DNA of 64,000 nucleotides, taken from positions 12,161 through 76,160 of the forward strand of contig JADJPB010000021.1 of assembly GCA_016713445.1 (NCBI GenBank). Reading direction: 5' to 3'. This stretch comes from Bacteroidota bacterium. GTDB lineage: Bacteria > Bacteroidota > Bacteroidia > AKYH767-A > OLB10. The position numbers and the translations under genes were made by a program. Position 1 is the first letter of the stretch. Each line of letters opens with the position of its first letter. Shown here one piece after another: positions 1 through 9,119 of this stretch. The notes below the pieces were generated by a model. It saw nothing but the letters and a program-made list of their open reading frames with translations. It did not search any database and was not told the DNA's origin.

Positions 1-2501
1 CCAATATTTGAACTGTTATCAAAACAAAATTGGATTAATAGATTACTAGTGCCATCCCAAACTATCGGAGAAGTAAGAGAAAGGGTATTGAGCCCCAAAA
101 CAGTTGTCAATGCAACTGGACCCAAGACAGTTGTCATTGCTCCTGAATACGGGATACTATTCGAATGTTGACTGAAAGGAACTAAAGCGTAACTTAAAGT
201 AAATCCGTTATAAGCAGATGAGCTTCCTTTTAAGGAAATTGAAAATTCAAGTCCATTAATATTATCATTGCTCACAAATCCTAGTGATGCTAATTCGGAG
301 GCAGTATAAATAAGTTGGGTTCGCGCATCGGTGCTTTGAGCTTTAAATGGAGTAATGGTATTATTAACAATTGTTCCATTTCCTGCGACTATATTATTCA
401 TGTAAGAATTCACCACCGATATTTTTCCATTGTTTGTTAAATCTCGCGCAACTTTCAATGAATTGAAACTTGGTGCGGGTGCATCAATGACAATAGAATC
501 CAAATTAGAGATCGTCAAATTTTTTGCGTTCGCAATGATGTTTGATTTAATAGTAGGTCGATAGTATGGACGCGTTGGAACTCCTGCAGGAGGAAAAACT
601 TGAGCGCGATCTATTATAGCATCATCAGAAATAGCGGGCACCCCGCCACACCAATTTGCAGGATCTTGCCAATCGACTGTGTACCCTAACCACAATTTGT
701 TTCCCACGGGACAATTGGGACTAATTGTAACGGTAAAATCTTCTATTTCACCGCTATTTTGTACACTACATGGATCAATATTTGAATTAGCAAAAACCTC
801 CCGTACGCGCATCCTTGTTGGCCCAAAATAAGTTCCAACCGGCACTACAAAAGGAATATTTCCGATTCCTAATCCCGGTAAATTTACTTGACCAAGTTTC
901 TCTCCAGCGTCAATAAAATCACCGTCGTGATTATAATCTATAAAGACAGCGATATTATTGGAAGTAGGCCAAGTTCCCGCCCTCACAGAAACCGAATAAG
1001 CGGCACCTTGATTTAATAAAACTGTTCGTCCATTCACAGTAGGCCACAACTCGTAATCCGGTGGATGAGAAGTAAAATCGCAACCTGGACCGCCATTTGA
1101 AACCAAGCAAGCCAAATTATTGGGCAATCCTGTATTATTATTTTTTGCACCTACCGTTGTATTGATAGCTGTCCCACTCGCGCCATTTAAAATTACATGA
1201 GTGATGTAATCATTATTTGTATAGCTAAAGTTCAATCCAGAAGTTCCTTGTGTATAGGTTCCGATACAATAAGGTATATCAATTAAGCTTGCTCCGGAAA
1301 GTGAAAATCCACCTGCACTTGGTGCCACGTTAAATCCAGTTCCACCCGGTGACGGGCACGATCCAGCGGCTCCACCTACGGAAACACTTCGAAGATTTGC
1401 ATCCAATAAATTTCCAACCGTTGCATTTGGTTTCACATCATAGGTAAGCCAGAAATACGTGGTGTCATACTCAAGATAGGTACAGGAAGAAGCACCGTTC
1501 ATGAAATCCATATTTGTGCCGGGCGCCGCGATAGTCTGACCGAATCTTCTGCTGGGGTAATCATCGGCACCTGCTGTAATTGGAAAAGGAGATACATAGG
1601 TCGTATCAAATAAAATACTTCCTCCTGTATAGTAAATTTTAGCATTTGCAATATCGGCAACACTAGTAGTTCCATTTGTATTGAGCAAGAGTGAATCGAG
1701 TTTCAGTGCAGTTGATAATGCTCCATTCACTACTCCACAACCACTATTTCCACCAATTATACATCGCATCCCAACTACCATACTATTGTTTGTACCCGGA
1801 CCAACAGAAGCGATATTCTGATAAAAAAGATTTACGCTCACATCTGCAGGGTTGGTTGGAGATGGATAGGTATTTGTTGTAACTCGATCTAGATAAATAT
1901 TATTTCCATCCTTGCAAACGCCCATGATAATAAAATAATAACGTTTGGCAGTATAAGTAGCTGCAGCCAAATCATACGTATACAAATTCCACGTGTTCGC
2001 AGTTGCAGCCGGAGCGGCGGCAGAATTTCTTGGAAGTTTAATTGTTCCTAATGTATTTGACAACAAGGTAGCACCGGTCATATTAGGGGAAGTATTCACA
2101 TAAACCAGAATATGATCATCATTGGCTGCGAACCCATTATCACGGTACATATAAAAACTAAACTGCGGATTATTCCCCGCATTATTGCTAAAATCAAATG
2201 GTTTAGTAATTATGATAGCGGTATCGTTATTTCCACCCGTAAAGGAATTAAACATCATTAAATTAGTACCTCCACTGGGTGCTGCTCCACATGCCGGATT
2301 TGTGGCCGTTGCGACTGGTTGCAAAACGAATGCTCCGCTTACATTCGTCATATATTTTTGTTGCCTCCATCCGGGCGAAGGAAAAATTGCCGAGGAAGAA
2401 GCGGATGCACTTTCAAATGATTCAATTTGTTGAACCATTTGAGAGAATGAGAGGGTGCTCAGCAATAAGAATATTGCTAATAAGATCGATGATTTTTTCA
2501 T
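1..2501 (-). CDS. Large secreted GEVED-domain protein, C-terminus beyond window
   Basis: The minus strand is open without a stop from an ATG at 2501 to the window edge, giving 833 codons. It begins with a hydrophobic signal peptide (MKKSSILLAIFLL… ending at LSFSQ). A jelly-roll-like region follows at about residues 30-190. Next is a module resembling the N-terminal domain of BNR-repeat proteins (…AKIYYTGGS… and FWLTYDV, about 230-350). A GEVED domain follows, with FIDYNHDGDF and a GEIEDFTV ending (about 500-590). Last comes a segment of the type WLGYTVDWQDPANWCGG that often precedes a T9SS tail. Such proteins are surface or secreted cargo in Bacteroidota; substrate or adhesive target is unknown. 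The T9SS tail itself would lie outside the window, so secretion by T9SS is inferred. Confidence 0.85.
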   Translation of the reverse strand, partial: MKKSSILLAIFLLLSTLSFSQMVQQIESFESASASSSAIFPSPGWRQQKYMTNVSGAFVLQPVATATNPACGAAPSGGTNLMMFNSFTGGNNDTAIIITKPFDFSNNAGNNPQFSFYMYRDNGFAANDDHILVYVNTSPNMTGATLLSNTLGTIKLPRNSAAAPAATANTWNLYTYDLAAATYTAKRYYFIIMGVCKDGNNIYLDRVTTNTYPSPTNPADVSVNLFYQNIASVGPGTNNSMVVGMRCIIGGNSGCGVVNGALSTALKLDSLLLNTNGTTSVADIANAKIYYTGGSILFDTTYVSPFPITAGADDYPSRRFGQTIAAPGTNMDFMNGASSCTYLEYDTTYFWLTYDVKPNATVGNLLDANLRSVSVGGAAGSCPSPGGTGFNVAPSAGGFSLSGASLIDIPYCIGTYTQGTSGLNFSYTNNDYITHVILNGASGTAINTTVGAKNNNTGLPNNLACLVSNGGPGCDFTSHPPDYELWPTVNGRTVLLNQGAAYSVSVRAGTWPTSNNIAVFIDYNHDGDFIDAGEKLGQVNLPGLGIGNIPFVVPVGTYFGPTRMRVREVFANSNIDPCSVQNSGEIEDFTVTISPNCPVGNKLWLGYTVDWQDPANWCGGVPAISDDAIIDRAQVFPPAGVPTRPYYRPTIKSNIIANAKNLTISNLDSIVIDAPAPSFNSLKVARDLTNNGKISVVNSYMNNIVAGNGTIVNNTITPFKAQSTDARTQLIYTASELASLGFVSNDNINGLEFSISLKGSSSAYNGFTLSYALVPFSQHSNSIPYSGAMTTVLGPVALTTVLGLNTLSLTSPIVWDGTSNLLIQFCFDNSSNI

Positions 2502-2545
2502 GGTAAAAACTTTAAAATAGTAGACTTAAGGTTGTTTTGTAATTT

Positions 2546-2553
2546 CAAATGTA
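2546..2553 (-). promoter_or_regulatory. Possible -7 box for the GEVED-protein gene
   Basis: On the minus strand this reads TACATTTG, an exact match to the Bacteroidota -7 consensus TAnnTTTG, 45 bases before the ATG at 2501. I find no convincing -33 TTTG at the expected 19-21 base spacing, so the call is weak. Confidence 0.3.
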
Positions 2554-2797
2554 TGGAAATAATTCATATTTAAAAGGAAAATCCTACATGTTTCGATTAA
2601 AAACAATCTTCTTTATGTTTTGAGGAAAAATGAACTCCAATCCAACTTTAATGGATTTCGTTTAGAATTCGTAATGAAAACCCAGCTTTCGGTGTTAAAT
2701 GCACTAAAAAACGCTCAAATCTTCTCGATGAAAGTCTAGGCACTATATATCTCAATGGCTATTTAAAATAAATCCCCTAACTCGGTGAAAAAATCGC

Positions 2798-2827
2798 TTG
2801 TAGATTTCAGATTTTTTTATAACCTTG
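2798..2827 (+). promoter_or_regulatory. Possible promoter of the subtilase gene
   Basis: TTG at 2798-2800, a 19-base spacer and TAACCTTG at 2820-2827 resemble the Bacteroidota pattern TTTG-N19-TAnnTTTG, with one mismatch in the -7 box. The start codon is about 85 bases downstream. Confidence 0.35.
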
Positions 2828-2912
2828 GTACTCCGAATTTATCCCCTAATACTACAACAAATTCTTACCCTAATTCAACAGGAAAATCTTATTTCTTTTA
2901 ATAAAAACTAAA

Positions 2913-5900
2913 ATGAAAACGACTCAATGTTACCGCATGCATTTAGGAGTAATGTCCTTGACATTTCTACTTCTTTTAATTCCTTTCGCTTCCAGCTTTG
3001 GGCAACTCCAAAATTTGAATGATTATGTACTTTTCGCAGGCAATGGAACTGTCCCTGGGCAAGGCTGCACAAATCCGGCTTCACCGGGATTTGCGGTTCA
3101 GCTTTCATCTTCCACGACTATTAATGGAGGAACAATAGGAAGTTATATACTCGTAAAAACTACTGGTAGTTCTACTATTACAGGATCTATCCGCAGTGGA
3201 AATGATGTTATTTTATCGAATAATAATACTGTAGGCGGTAATATAGCAGCAACGAATGCTGGATTACAAAGTGGAACGAGTGTGAGTATTGGATCTGGAT
3301 TGAATTTAGCCGGCTCATTAGATGCGAATGGTAATATAAGTATTGGCGGAGGTTCGATAGCAGGTACAGTTACCCGCACTGCTGGAAGTTCATACAGTGG
3401 ACCTGCTCCTGTCGGTGGAAATATTATTGGAACACCCTATTTACCTGGGTTGCCTGCACTTCCTCTGCCGGTTGTTTTTCCATCTGCAGGAACACAAAAT
3501 ATTAGTTCTACCTCCACGCTTAATCCTGGTTCATATAAAAAAATGACTTTAAATGGTAACAAAACGATAACATTAAATGGACCTGGAGTTTTTGTGTTTA
3601 GCTCAATCAGCAATTCAGGAAGTGCGAATAGTTTTGTTTTTAATTTTCAAAACAATCCAACAGGAACATTTAAAATATATGTGCACGGAAATATGTGCTT
3701 AGGCAAAGTAAATGCTACTATGATTAATGGAGGAAGTGCATCGCGTATTTTCTCAGAAACACATGGCACCGGATCTAAGTCTTTCACGATAGCTAATGGT
3801 TATGGCGGTGGAATTTCAAGATGGCTTGGAAATGTTTATGCACCATATTCTGCAATCAATATAGGATCAGGAACCGGAAATTCAGAGCTAAATGGATCAC
3901 TTTGGAGTGGGACACAGGTGATCATTAACAGCGGAGTTACCATAAATTTTGTTTCTCCCGGAAGTTGTACCACACCCAATGCGAATGCCGGGTTTGATAA
4001 ACTATTAAATTGCGCCAATACTTCTGTGGTGTTAGATGGATCCTCCACTACGCCTGGAGTTACATATTCATGGGTGGGTCCAGGAATTGTATCTGGCGGA
4101 AATTCGGCTTCCCCCACCGTTAATGCTATAGGCACATATACTGTAACTGTTACGAGCAATGGTTGTACAGCAACTGACGATGTACAGGTTTCTTCTAATT
4201 TTTCAGTTCCGACTGCAGATGCAGGACCAGCAAACGCCATTACTTGTACGATCTTAGAAATTACCTTAACTGGAAGCTCTAATACACCAAACGCAAGTTA
4301 TGCATGGTCAACCACAGGCACAGGAAACATCGTTTCAGGAGGAAATACTGCGACGCCAATTGTAAACGGGATCGGTACTTATACTTTAACTGTAACAGAT
4401 CCCAATAGTTTATGTTCTGCTACTGATCAAGTAATTATTGAAGAAGGGCCTTGTATCTTGCCTTACTATACACCTTGTCCTGACGGGAAATACAATGGCG
4501 TGTTGGGCTGTGAATTAAGTTCTCTATATACTAATTACACCGTAGGATCTGATACCATCAATGATGTTTATTTCTTTGGAGGCGATAGTGTTTATGTAGA
4601 AATAATTTCAATTGAAGGCCAAACGCAAAATTTATTTAATCTCATTTATAACGCCACAGGTTATGGATTAACAGACACGATTCCCAATGGATTAAATCCA
4701 TTAATTATTACAGGAAGAATGCCTATTTCCAATTTAATTAATTTGAGTACTGCTCCTGCTGCTGCGATGATCAACTATGTGCGTCCTGTATATCCATCAG
4801 TAACCAGCAGTGGTGTTGCGATATCACAAGGAGATATTGCACAACGCACGCCACAAGTTCGTGAAGGATTTGGCATCACCGGAGAAGGTGTAAAAGTGTG
4901 TGTATTATCTGATAGCTACAACAGCATTTTGGGAAATCCGGCAAACACCGATGTGGTGAATGGAGACTTACCTGGAATTGGAAATCCGGATGATGATTTG
5001 ACTCCAGTAGACATTATCAAAGAATATCCATACGGTCAACGTAGCGATGAAGGTCGTGCGATGTTGCAAATCATACACGATGTTGCACCAAAAGCGACGT
5101 TAGGCTTCCGAACGGCTACCATTAGCGAAGGTGATATGGCACTGGGTGTGATTCAATGTGCACAAAATGGATGCGATGTAATTGCAGATGATGTTACTTG
5201 GGTAACATCGCCTTTCTTCCAAGATGGGGTAATCGCAAAAGCTGTTGATTCCGTAAGTTCATTGGGCGTTAGCTATTTTGTGGCCGCCGGAAACTTTGCT
5301 TCAAAATCTTATCAAAATTTCTACAATCCGATGCCAGCGCCCTTTGGATTGACAGGTACAGCGCATGACTTTGGTGGAGGCGATAATTTATTGAGCGTAA
5401 CCTTAGCGCCTGGCAATTACACCATCGTTTTGCAATGGCAAGATTCTATTTATTCATTAGGACAAACTTCTACAGGAACGCAAACCGATTATGATATTTA
5501 TTTAACCAATCAATATGGCACGCAATATTTTGGTTTCAACCGAAACAATTTGGGTGGAGATCCACTTGAAGTACTGCCTTTTATTGTTCCAGGAACAAAT
5601 CCAGTTCAAGCGAACTTAACTATTATTCGTGCTGCGGGCAGCATCAATTCTAATTTCAAATTAATTGTTTTCAGAGGAGAATTAACTTTTGATGAACATG
5701 CCACTGGAATTTCTACAATTGTTGGGCAAGCCAATGCAGAAGGCGCCATTACTGTAGGAGCAGTCAATTATTTTAATACTCCTGCGTATGGAGTAAATCC
5801 TCCAACGGTTCAAGATTTTTCTTCTCGCGGCGGTACTCCCGTAGATGGGGTTGTGAGAAGCAAACCTGATTTCATTGCACCTAACGGAGGGAACACAACT

Positions 5901-8798
5901 GTACAATTAGGAGGCCCGAATGTAGATGGGGATGTTTTCCCGAACTTCTTTGGAACTTCGGCAGCAGCACCACATGCAGCGGCGGTTGGAGCTTTATTAA
6001 AAAGTGCAAAGCAAAAATTCTATGGTGATGATGTAACGCCAGCTGAAATGAAATCCTTGTTAACAAGTACAGCCCTTGACATAAATGCACCGGGATTCGA
6101 TATCCATACAGGAGCTGGATTCATTCAGCCCTTTGATGCGATGCTCACCTTTGCGGCACCTACTCCGATTGCGGGGTCGTTGGTTTGGGATACGACCATC
6201 GTACCGGGAACCATTGTTTTAAGTGCTGCGGTAGAGGGCAATTACTTCACCACTTCTTCTGTCATTATTTTTAATGGAGATACACTGCCTACCACTTTTA
6301 TCAGTTCCGCTAGCATTTCTGCAGACTTCCCCACATTCTTCGGTAATTATCCCGTGTACGTATATACTCCACCGTTAGTTCCATTCTTAAATGACGGCGG
6401 AAACTCAGACACCTTATATTTCTTCTCAACCATCAAGAAAAATGTAAAAATTACGGTTGACAACAAAAGCAAAAAATACGGAGAAAGTTTACCTGCATTC
6501 AGTGCATCCATCTTAGTAGACAATGTGCCCTTAGCAAGTTCAGGACTAACGTATGCAGATTTAGGGTTAACGCCCCTTGTATTCAATACGCCTGCTACCT
6601 CCTTAAGCAACACAGGAATATATTTTATTAGTGCCAATGCTACTGTGACCGATGATGGGTACAATACTTTCTTTAATTATGAATTCGAGAACGGATTATT
6701 AACCATTGAAAAATTGGCGTTACATATTATTGCTAAAGACACTACCGTTACCTACGGAGACAAAATTGAAATTAAAGATTTCATTTATCAATACGACGAA
6801 AGCAATATTGATCCTGCCGATCAAGCTTTAGTACTCAGCACACTTGCTAACGATCATCAACAAAACATCGTAGATGCCTTAGCGTTAGTAAATGCTAGAG
6901 CTTTAGTAAATGGCCGAGCATTAGTAAACGCTGATCTCACTAATTTAAGTGCATTGGTAAGTGCGCGTGCATTAGTAAACGCCAGAGCTTTAGTAAATGC
7001 AAGAGCATTGGTGAATGGTGTTCCTACTTTTGAAACCATGAATTTGGTAGATGTAGCTACAGCTTCCATCTTCAATTATCAAGATGATTCAGCTACCGCT
7101 CCGTTAGTAAGTGCCAGAGCATTAGTAAATGGAAGAGCCCTGGTAAATGCTAGAGCCTTAGTGAATGGCGGAGCTGTCGTTAATGCACGCGCACTAGTGA
7201 ACGGTTCGCCTATTGTAAATAGTAGCAATGTAGATGGTGGAGATGGAAGCAATCAAAACATCGCTGTTATCATTGATGAAGATGATGCGAATGCGCCAGC
7301 AAACGATACCTTATATGATTTCTTAGGGATTAACATGATCACCGGAACCTATGCCGGAACACATGCTATTGTTCCTGCCGCTCTGTTAAGCAACAACTTT
7401 GAAATAACGTATGGTTTAGGGACATTAACCATCTTGCCCAAAACACTTACACTAGATGCTGATGATAAATCAAGTGTTTACGGTGCAGCAATTCCTTTTT
7501 CAAATTCAGTAAGTGGATTTGGTTATGATGATAGTTTGTTAGGAATCTCTGACGGACTGGTACAATATCAAGTGCAAGATAATAGTCAGCAAGTAATAAA
7601 TTTTCCGTACCCCGTAGGCAATCATAAAATTGTCCCCAGTGGTTTAGGCTTACTGCTTCCTACAGATTATATTGTAAATTATACAAGTGGTGACTTAAGC
7701 ATTTCTAAAGCTACTTTGACGATAACTGCCGACAACCAAACGCGAGAGTATGGAGATCCGAATCCTACATTTACCCTTACCTATGATGGATTTATCAATG
7801 GCGATGACGAAACGTCCATTACTCCGCCTACCATCAGTTGTACAGCTACATCAAATTCCAACATTGGTAACTATAATATTACTTTAAGTGGCGGTTCCGC
7901 TAATAATTATATATTGGATAAAAAGAATGGAACTTTAACCATCACGAAAGCAAGTTTATTAGTGGCAGCAGATACAAAATGGATTTTCAAAGGAAATTCA
8001 TTGCCTACTTTTACTTCCGTAATTACAGGATGGAAAAACAATGAGCAAACAACAATTACTTCTGGGCCAAGTTATAGTACTCCTACAGGTTGCAATCAAT
8101 CGGCAGGAGTTTATCCGATTACTGTATGTTGTTTGAATTTCCCAAAGAAAGCTAATTACAACATCACTTATCAACCTGGAATTTTATACATCAACCCAAA
8201 AGGCTATGGTGCAAAGAAAATTTTACCAAGTTTGATTTGCGTTGAAACCTTAGTGAATGATCCTTCTGGATTTAATTACAAAGCCAACTTCAGCTATTTG
8301 AATAATAATAACATACCACTTTATGTGCCGTTAGGATCCAATAATTACATCTCTACTTCGGGTAGTTACTCAGGAAATCCGCCAATACTATTTTACCCAG
8401 GCGCTACGACCTTTTCTATTTATTTCAATGGATCACCATTGACAGCTGCCATAAAAACGTATCATAATTCTTCGCTCGTATTAGTCACAGCAACAGCAAG
8501 CTCTTCGTCTGCAGCTTGTGGTTCTGGATACAGCAGACTAAGCAATATGAATACAGAAAGTAAAATTGATTTATATCCAAATCCAAGTACTGGACTGATT
8601 AACTTAAAGTCATTTGAATTTGAAATGGATCCAAGTATGGTTACTCTGTTAGATATAACAGGGCGCAGTTACGAAGTTAACGTTCATGGTTTTGGAAACG
8701 AGATGAATTTTGATTGCAGCAATTTGCAATCCGGAATTTATTTCGTGAAAATCCAAAACGAATCGAATGAATTCATTCTCCGATTTATAAAAGATTAA
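2913..8798 (+). CDS. Giant secreted S8 subtilisin-like protease with adhesin, PKD and MBG modules
   Basis: The 1961-aa product starts with a signal peptide (about residues 1-30). A beta-rich adhesin-like domain follows (about 35-350; …NVYAPYSAINIGSG…NGSLW…), then two PKD-like repeats (about 350-510). The subtilase domain comes next, with visible triad candidates Asp667 (VLSDSYN), His722 (IIHDVAP) and Ser1016 (FGTSAAAPH). After it come several MBG-type modules (…ITVDNKSKKYGE…, …ITADNQTREYGDPNP…) and a low-complexity block of ALVN[AG]R repeats (about 1324-1436). The C-terminus is a T9SS type A tail from about 1883 (LYPNPSTG … GIYFVKI). It is therefore expected to be exported, sorted by T9SS and cell-attached or released. 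The frame is intact over 5.9 kb. The protease class is well supported; the target is unknown. Confidence 0.93.
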   Translation: MKTTQCYRMHLGVMSLTFLLLLIPFASSFGQLQNLNDYVLFAGNGTVPGQGCTNPASPGFAVQLSSSTTINGGTIGSYILVKTTGSSTITGSIRSGNDVILSNNNTVGGNIAATNAGLQSGTSVSIGSGLNLAGSLDANGNISIGGGSIAGTVTRTAGSSYSGPAPVGGNIIGTPYLPGLPALPLPVVFPSAGTQNISSTSTLNPGSYKKMTLNGNKTITLNGPGVFVFSSISNSGSANSFVFNFQNNPTGTFKIYVHGNMCLGKVNATMINGGSASRIFSETHGTGSKSFTIANGYGGGISRWLGNVYAPYSAINIGSGTGNSELNGSLWSGTQVIINSGVTINFVSPGSCTTPNANAGFDKLLNCANTSVVLDGSSTTPGVTYSWVGPGIVSGGNSASPTVNAIGTYTVTVTSNGCTATDDVQVSSNFSVPTADAGPANAITCTILEITLTGSSNTPNASYAWSTTGTGNIVSGGNTATPIVNGIGTYTLTVTDPNSLCSATDQVIIEEGPCILPYYTPCPDGKYNGVLGCELSSLYTNYTVGSDTINDVYFFGGDSVYVEIISIEGQTQNLFNLIYNATGYGLTDTIPNGLNPLIITGRMPISNLINLSTAPAAAMINYVRPVYPSVTSSGVAISQGDIAQRTPQVREGFGITGEGVKVCVLSDSYNSILGNPANTDVVNGDLPGIGNPDDDLTPVDIIKEYPYGQRSDEGRAMLQIIHDVAPKATLGFRTATISEGDMALGVIQCAQNGCDVIADDVTWVTSPFFQDGVIAKAVDSVSSLGVSYFVAAGNFASKSYQNFYNPMPAPFGLTGTAHDFGGGDNLLSVTLAPGNYTIVLQWQDSIYSLGQTSTGTQTDYDIYLTNQYGTQYFGFNRNNLGGDPLEVLPFIVPGTNPVQANLTIIRAAGSINSNFKLIVFRGELTFDEHATGISTIVGQANAEGAITVGAVNYFNTPAYGVNPPTVQDFSSRGGTPVDGVVRSKPDFIAPNGGNTTVQLGGPNVDGDVFPNFFGTSAAAPHAAAVGALLKSAKQKFYGDDVTPAEMKSLLTSTALDINAPGFDIHTGAGFIQPFDAMLTFAAPTPIAGSLVWDTTIVPGTIVLSAAVEGNYFTTSSVIIFNGDTLPTTFISSASISADFPTFFGNYPVYVYTPPLVPFLNDGGNSDTLYFFSTIKKNVKITVDNKSKKYGESLPAFSASILVDNVPLASSGLTYADLGLTPLVFNTPATSLSNTGIYFISANATVTDDGYNTFFNYEFENGLLTIEKLALHIIAKDTTVTYGDKIEIKDFIYQYDESNIDPADQALVLSTLANDHQQNIVDALALVNARALVNGRALVNADLTNLSALVSARALVNARALVNARALVNGVPTFETMNLVDVATASIFNYQDDSATAPLVSARALVNGRALVNARALVNGGAVVNARALVNGSPIVNSSNVDGGDGSNQNIAVIIDEDDANAPANDTLYDFLGINMITGTYAGTHAIVPAALLSNNFEITYGLGTLTILPKTLTLDADDKSSVYGAAIPFSNSVSGFGYDDSLLGISDGLVQYQVQDNSQQVINFPYPVGNHKIVPSGLGLLLPTDYIVNYTSGDLSISKATLTITADNQTREYGDPNPTFTLTYDGFINGDDETSITPPTISCTATSNSNIGNYNITLSGGSANNYILDKKNGTLTITKASLLVAADTKWIFKGNSLPTFTSVITGWKNNEQTTITSGPSYSTPTGCNQSAGVYPITVCCLNFPKKANYNITYQPGILYINPKGYGAKKILPSLICVETLVNDPSGFNYKANFSYLNNNNIPLYVPLGSNNYISTSGSYSGNPPILFYPGATTFSIYFNGSPLTAAIKTYHNSSLVLVTATASSSSAACGSGYSRLSNMNTESKIDLYPNPSTGLINLKSFEFEMDPSMVTLLDITGRSYEVNVHGFGNEMNFDCSNLQSGIYFVKIQNESNEFILRFIKD
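6882..7220 (+). repeat. Hexapeptide-coding ALVN[AG]R repeat block
   Basis: Inside the subtilase gene two runs, about 6882-7017 and 7108-7220, encode about thirteen copies of ALVNAR, ALVNGR or close variants (ALVSAR, AVVNAR). They are separated by a 30-residue non-repetitive stretch. The codons for the same residues vary from copy to copy (tta/ttg/cta, gta/gtg, aat/aac), so the pattern is kept at protein level and is not a fresh DNA slippage product. Confidence 0.85.
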
Positions 8799-9119
8799 CC
8801 CTAATGGATAATCGTTTTCTACGATTTCGACATCAGTTATGCAATAGAAAAAGACTATTGTATAACCTGGAGTAAAACACCTCCTGTTAATTATAAGAAG
8901 GTCATTGCAACATAGCAGTGACCTTTTTCATATTACATAATCGTCTACAACTATTTAATAGCCTTATTTTCAATATTTTAATTCTGTTGATTAGTGCCTA
9001 TAGGAATTTCCGAAAAAACAACTTGTTCCATTTAATTGATGCTAAAAGGCATCAAATTCTCTATTAATATTTTAATCTATCTTTATCCGTAACAAAACAA
9101 AACTCATCGCAACTGAATT
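8799..9119. other. Intergenic spacer after the subtilase gene
   Basis: This 321-base spacer holds one clear terminator at 8898-8928. The rest is AT-rich, with no coding potential that I can see; the promoter of the cyclase gene must lie here, but no box is convincing. Confidence 0.6.
8898..8928 (+). terminator. Rho-independent terminator
   Basis: An 11-base-pair stem (AAGGTCATTGC with GCAGTGACCTT, one G-T pair) encloses a six-base loop and is followed by five T. It lies 100 bases after the subtilase stop codon. Confidence 0.8.

Larger units (their letters stand above)
2502..2912. other. Divergent intergenic region
   Basis: This 411-base AT-rich spacer separates two divergently transcribed giant secretory genes. 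I see no reading frame with coding character. It holds candidate promoter boxes for both directions and no obvious terminator or repeat. Confidence 0.6.

Noticed and set aside
6857..7075. Minus-strand 72-aa frame rich in FTNA repeats
   Set aside because: It is the exact antisense of the ALVN repeat region of the subtilase gene and starts inside it.
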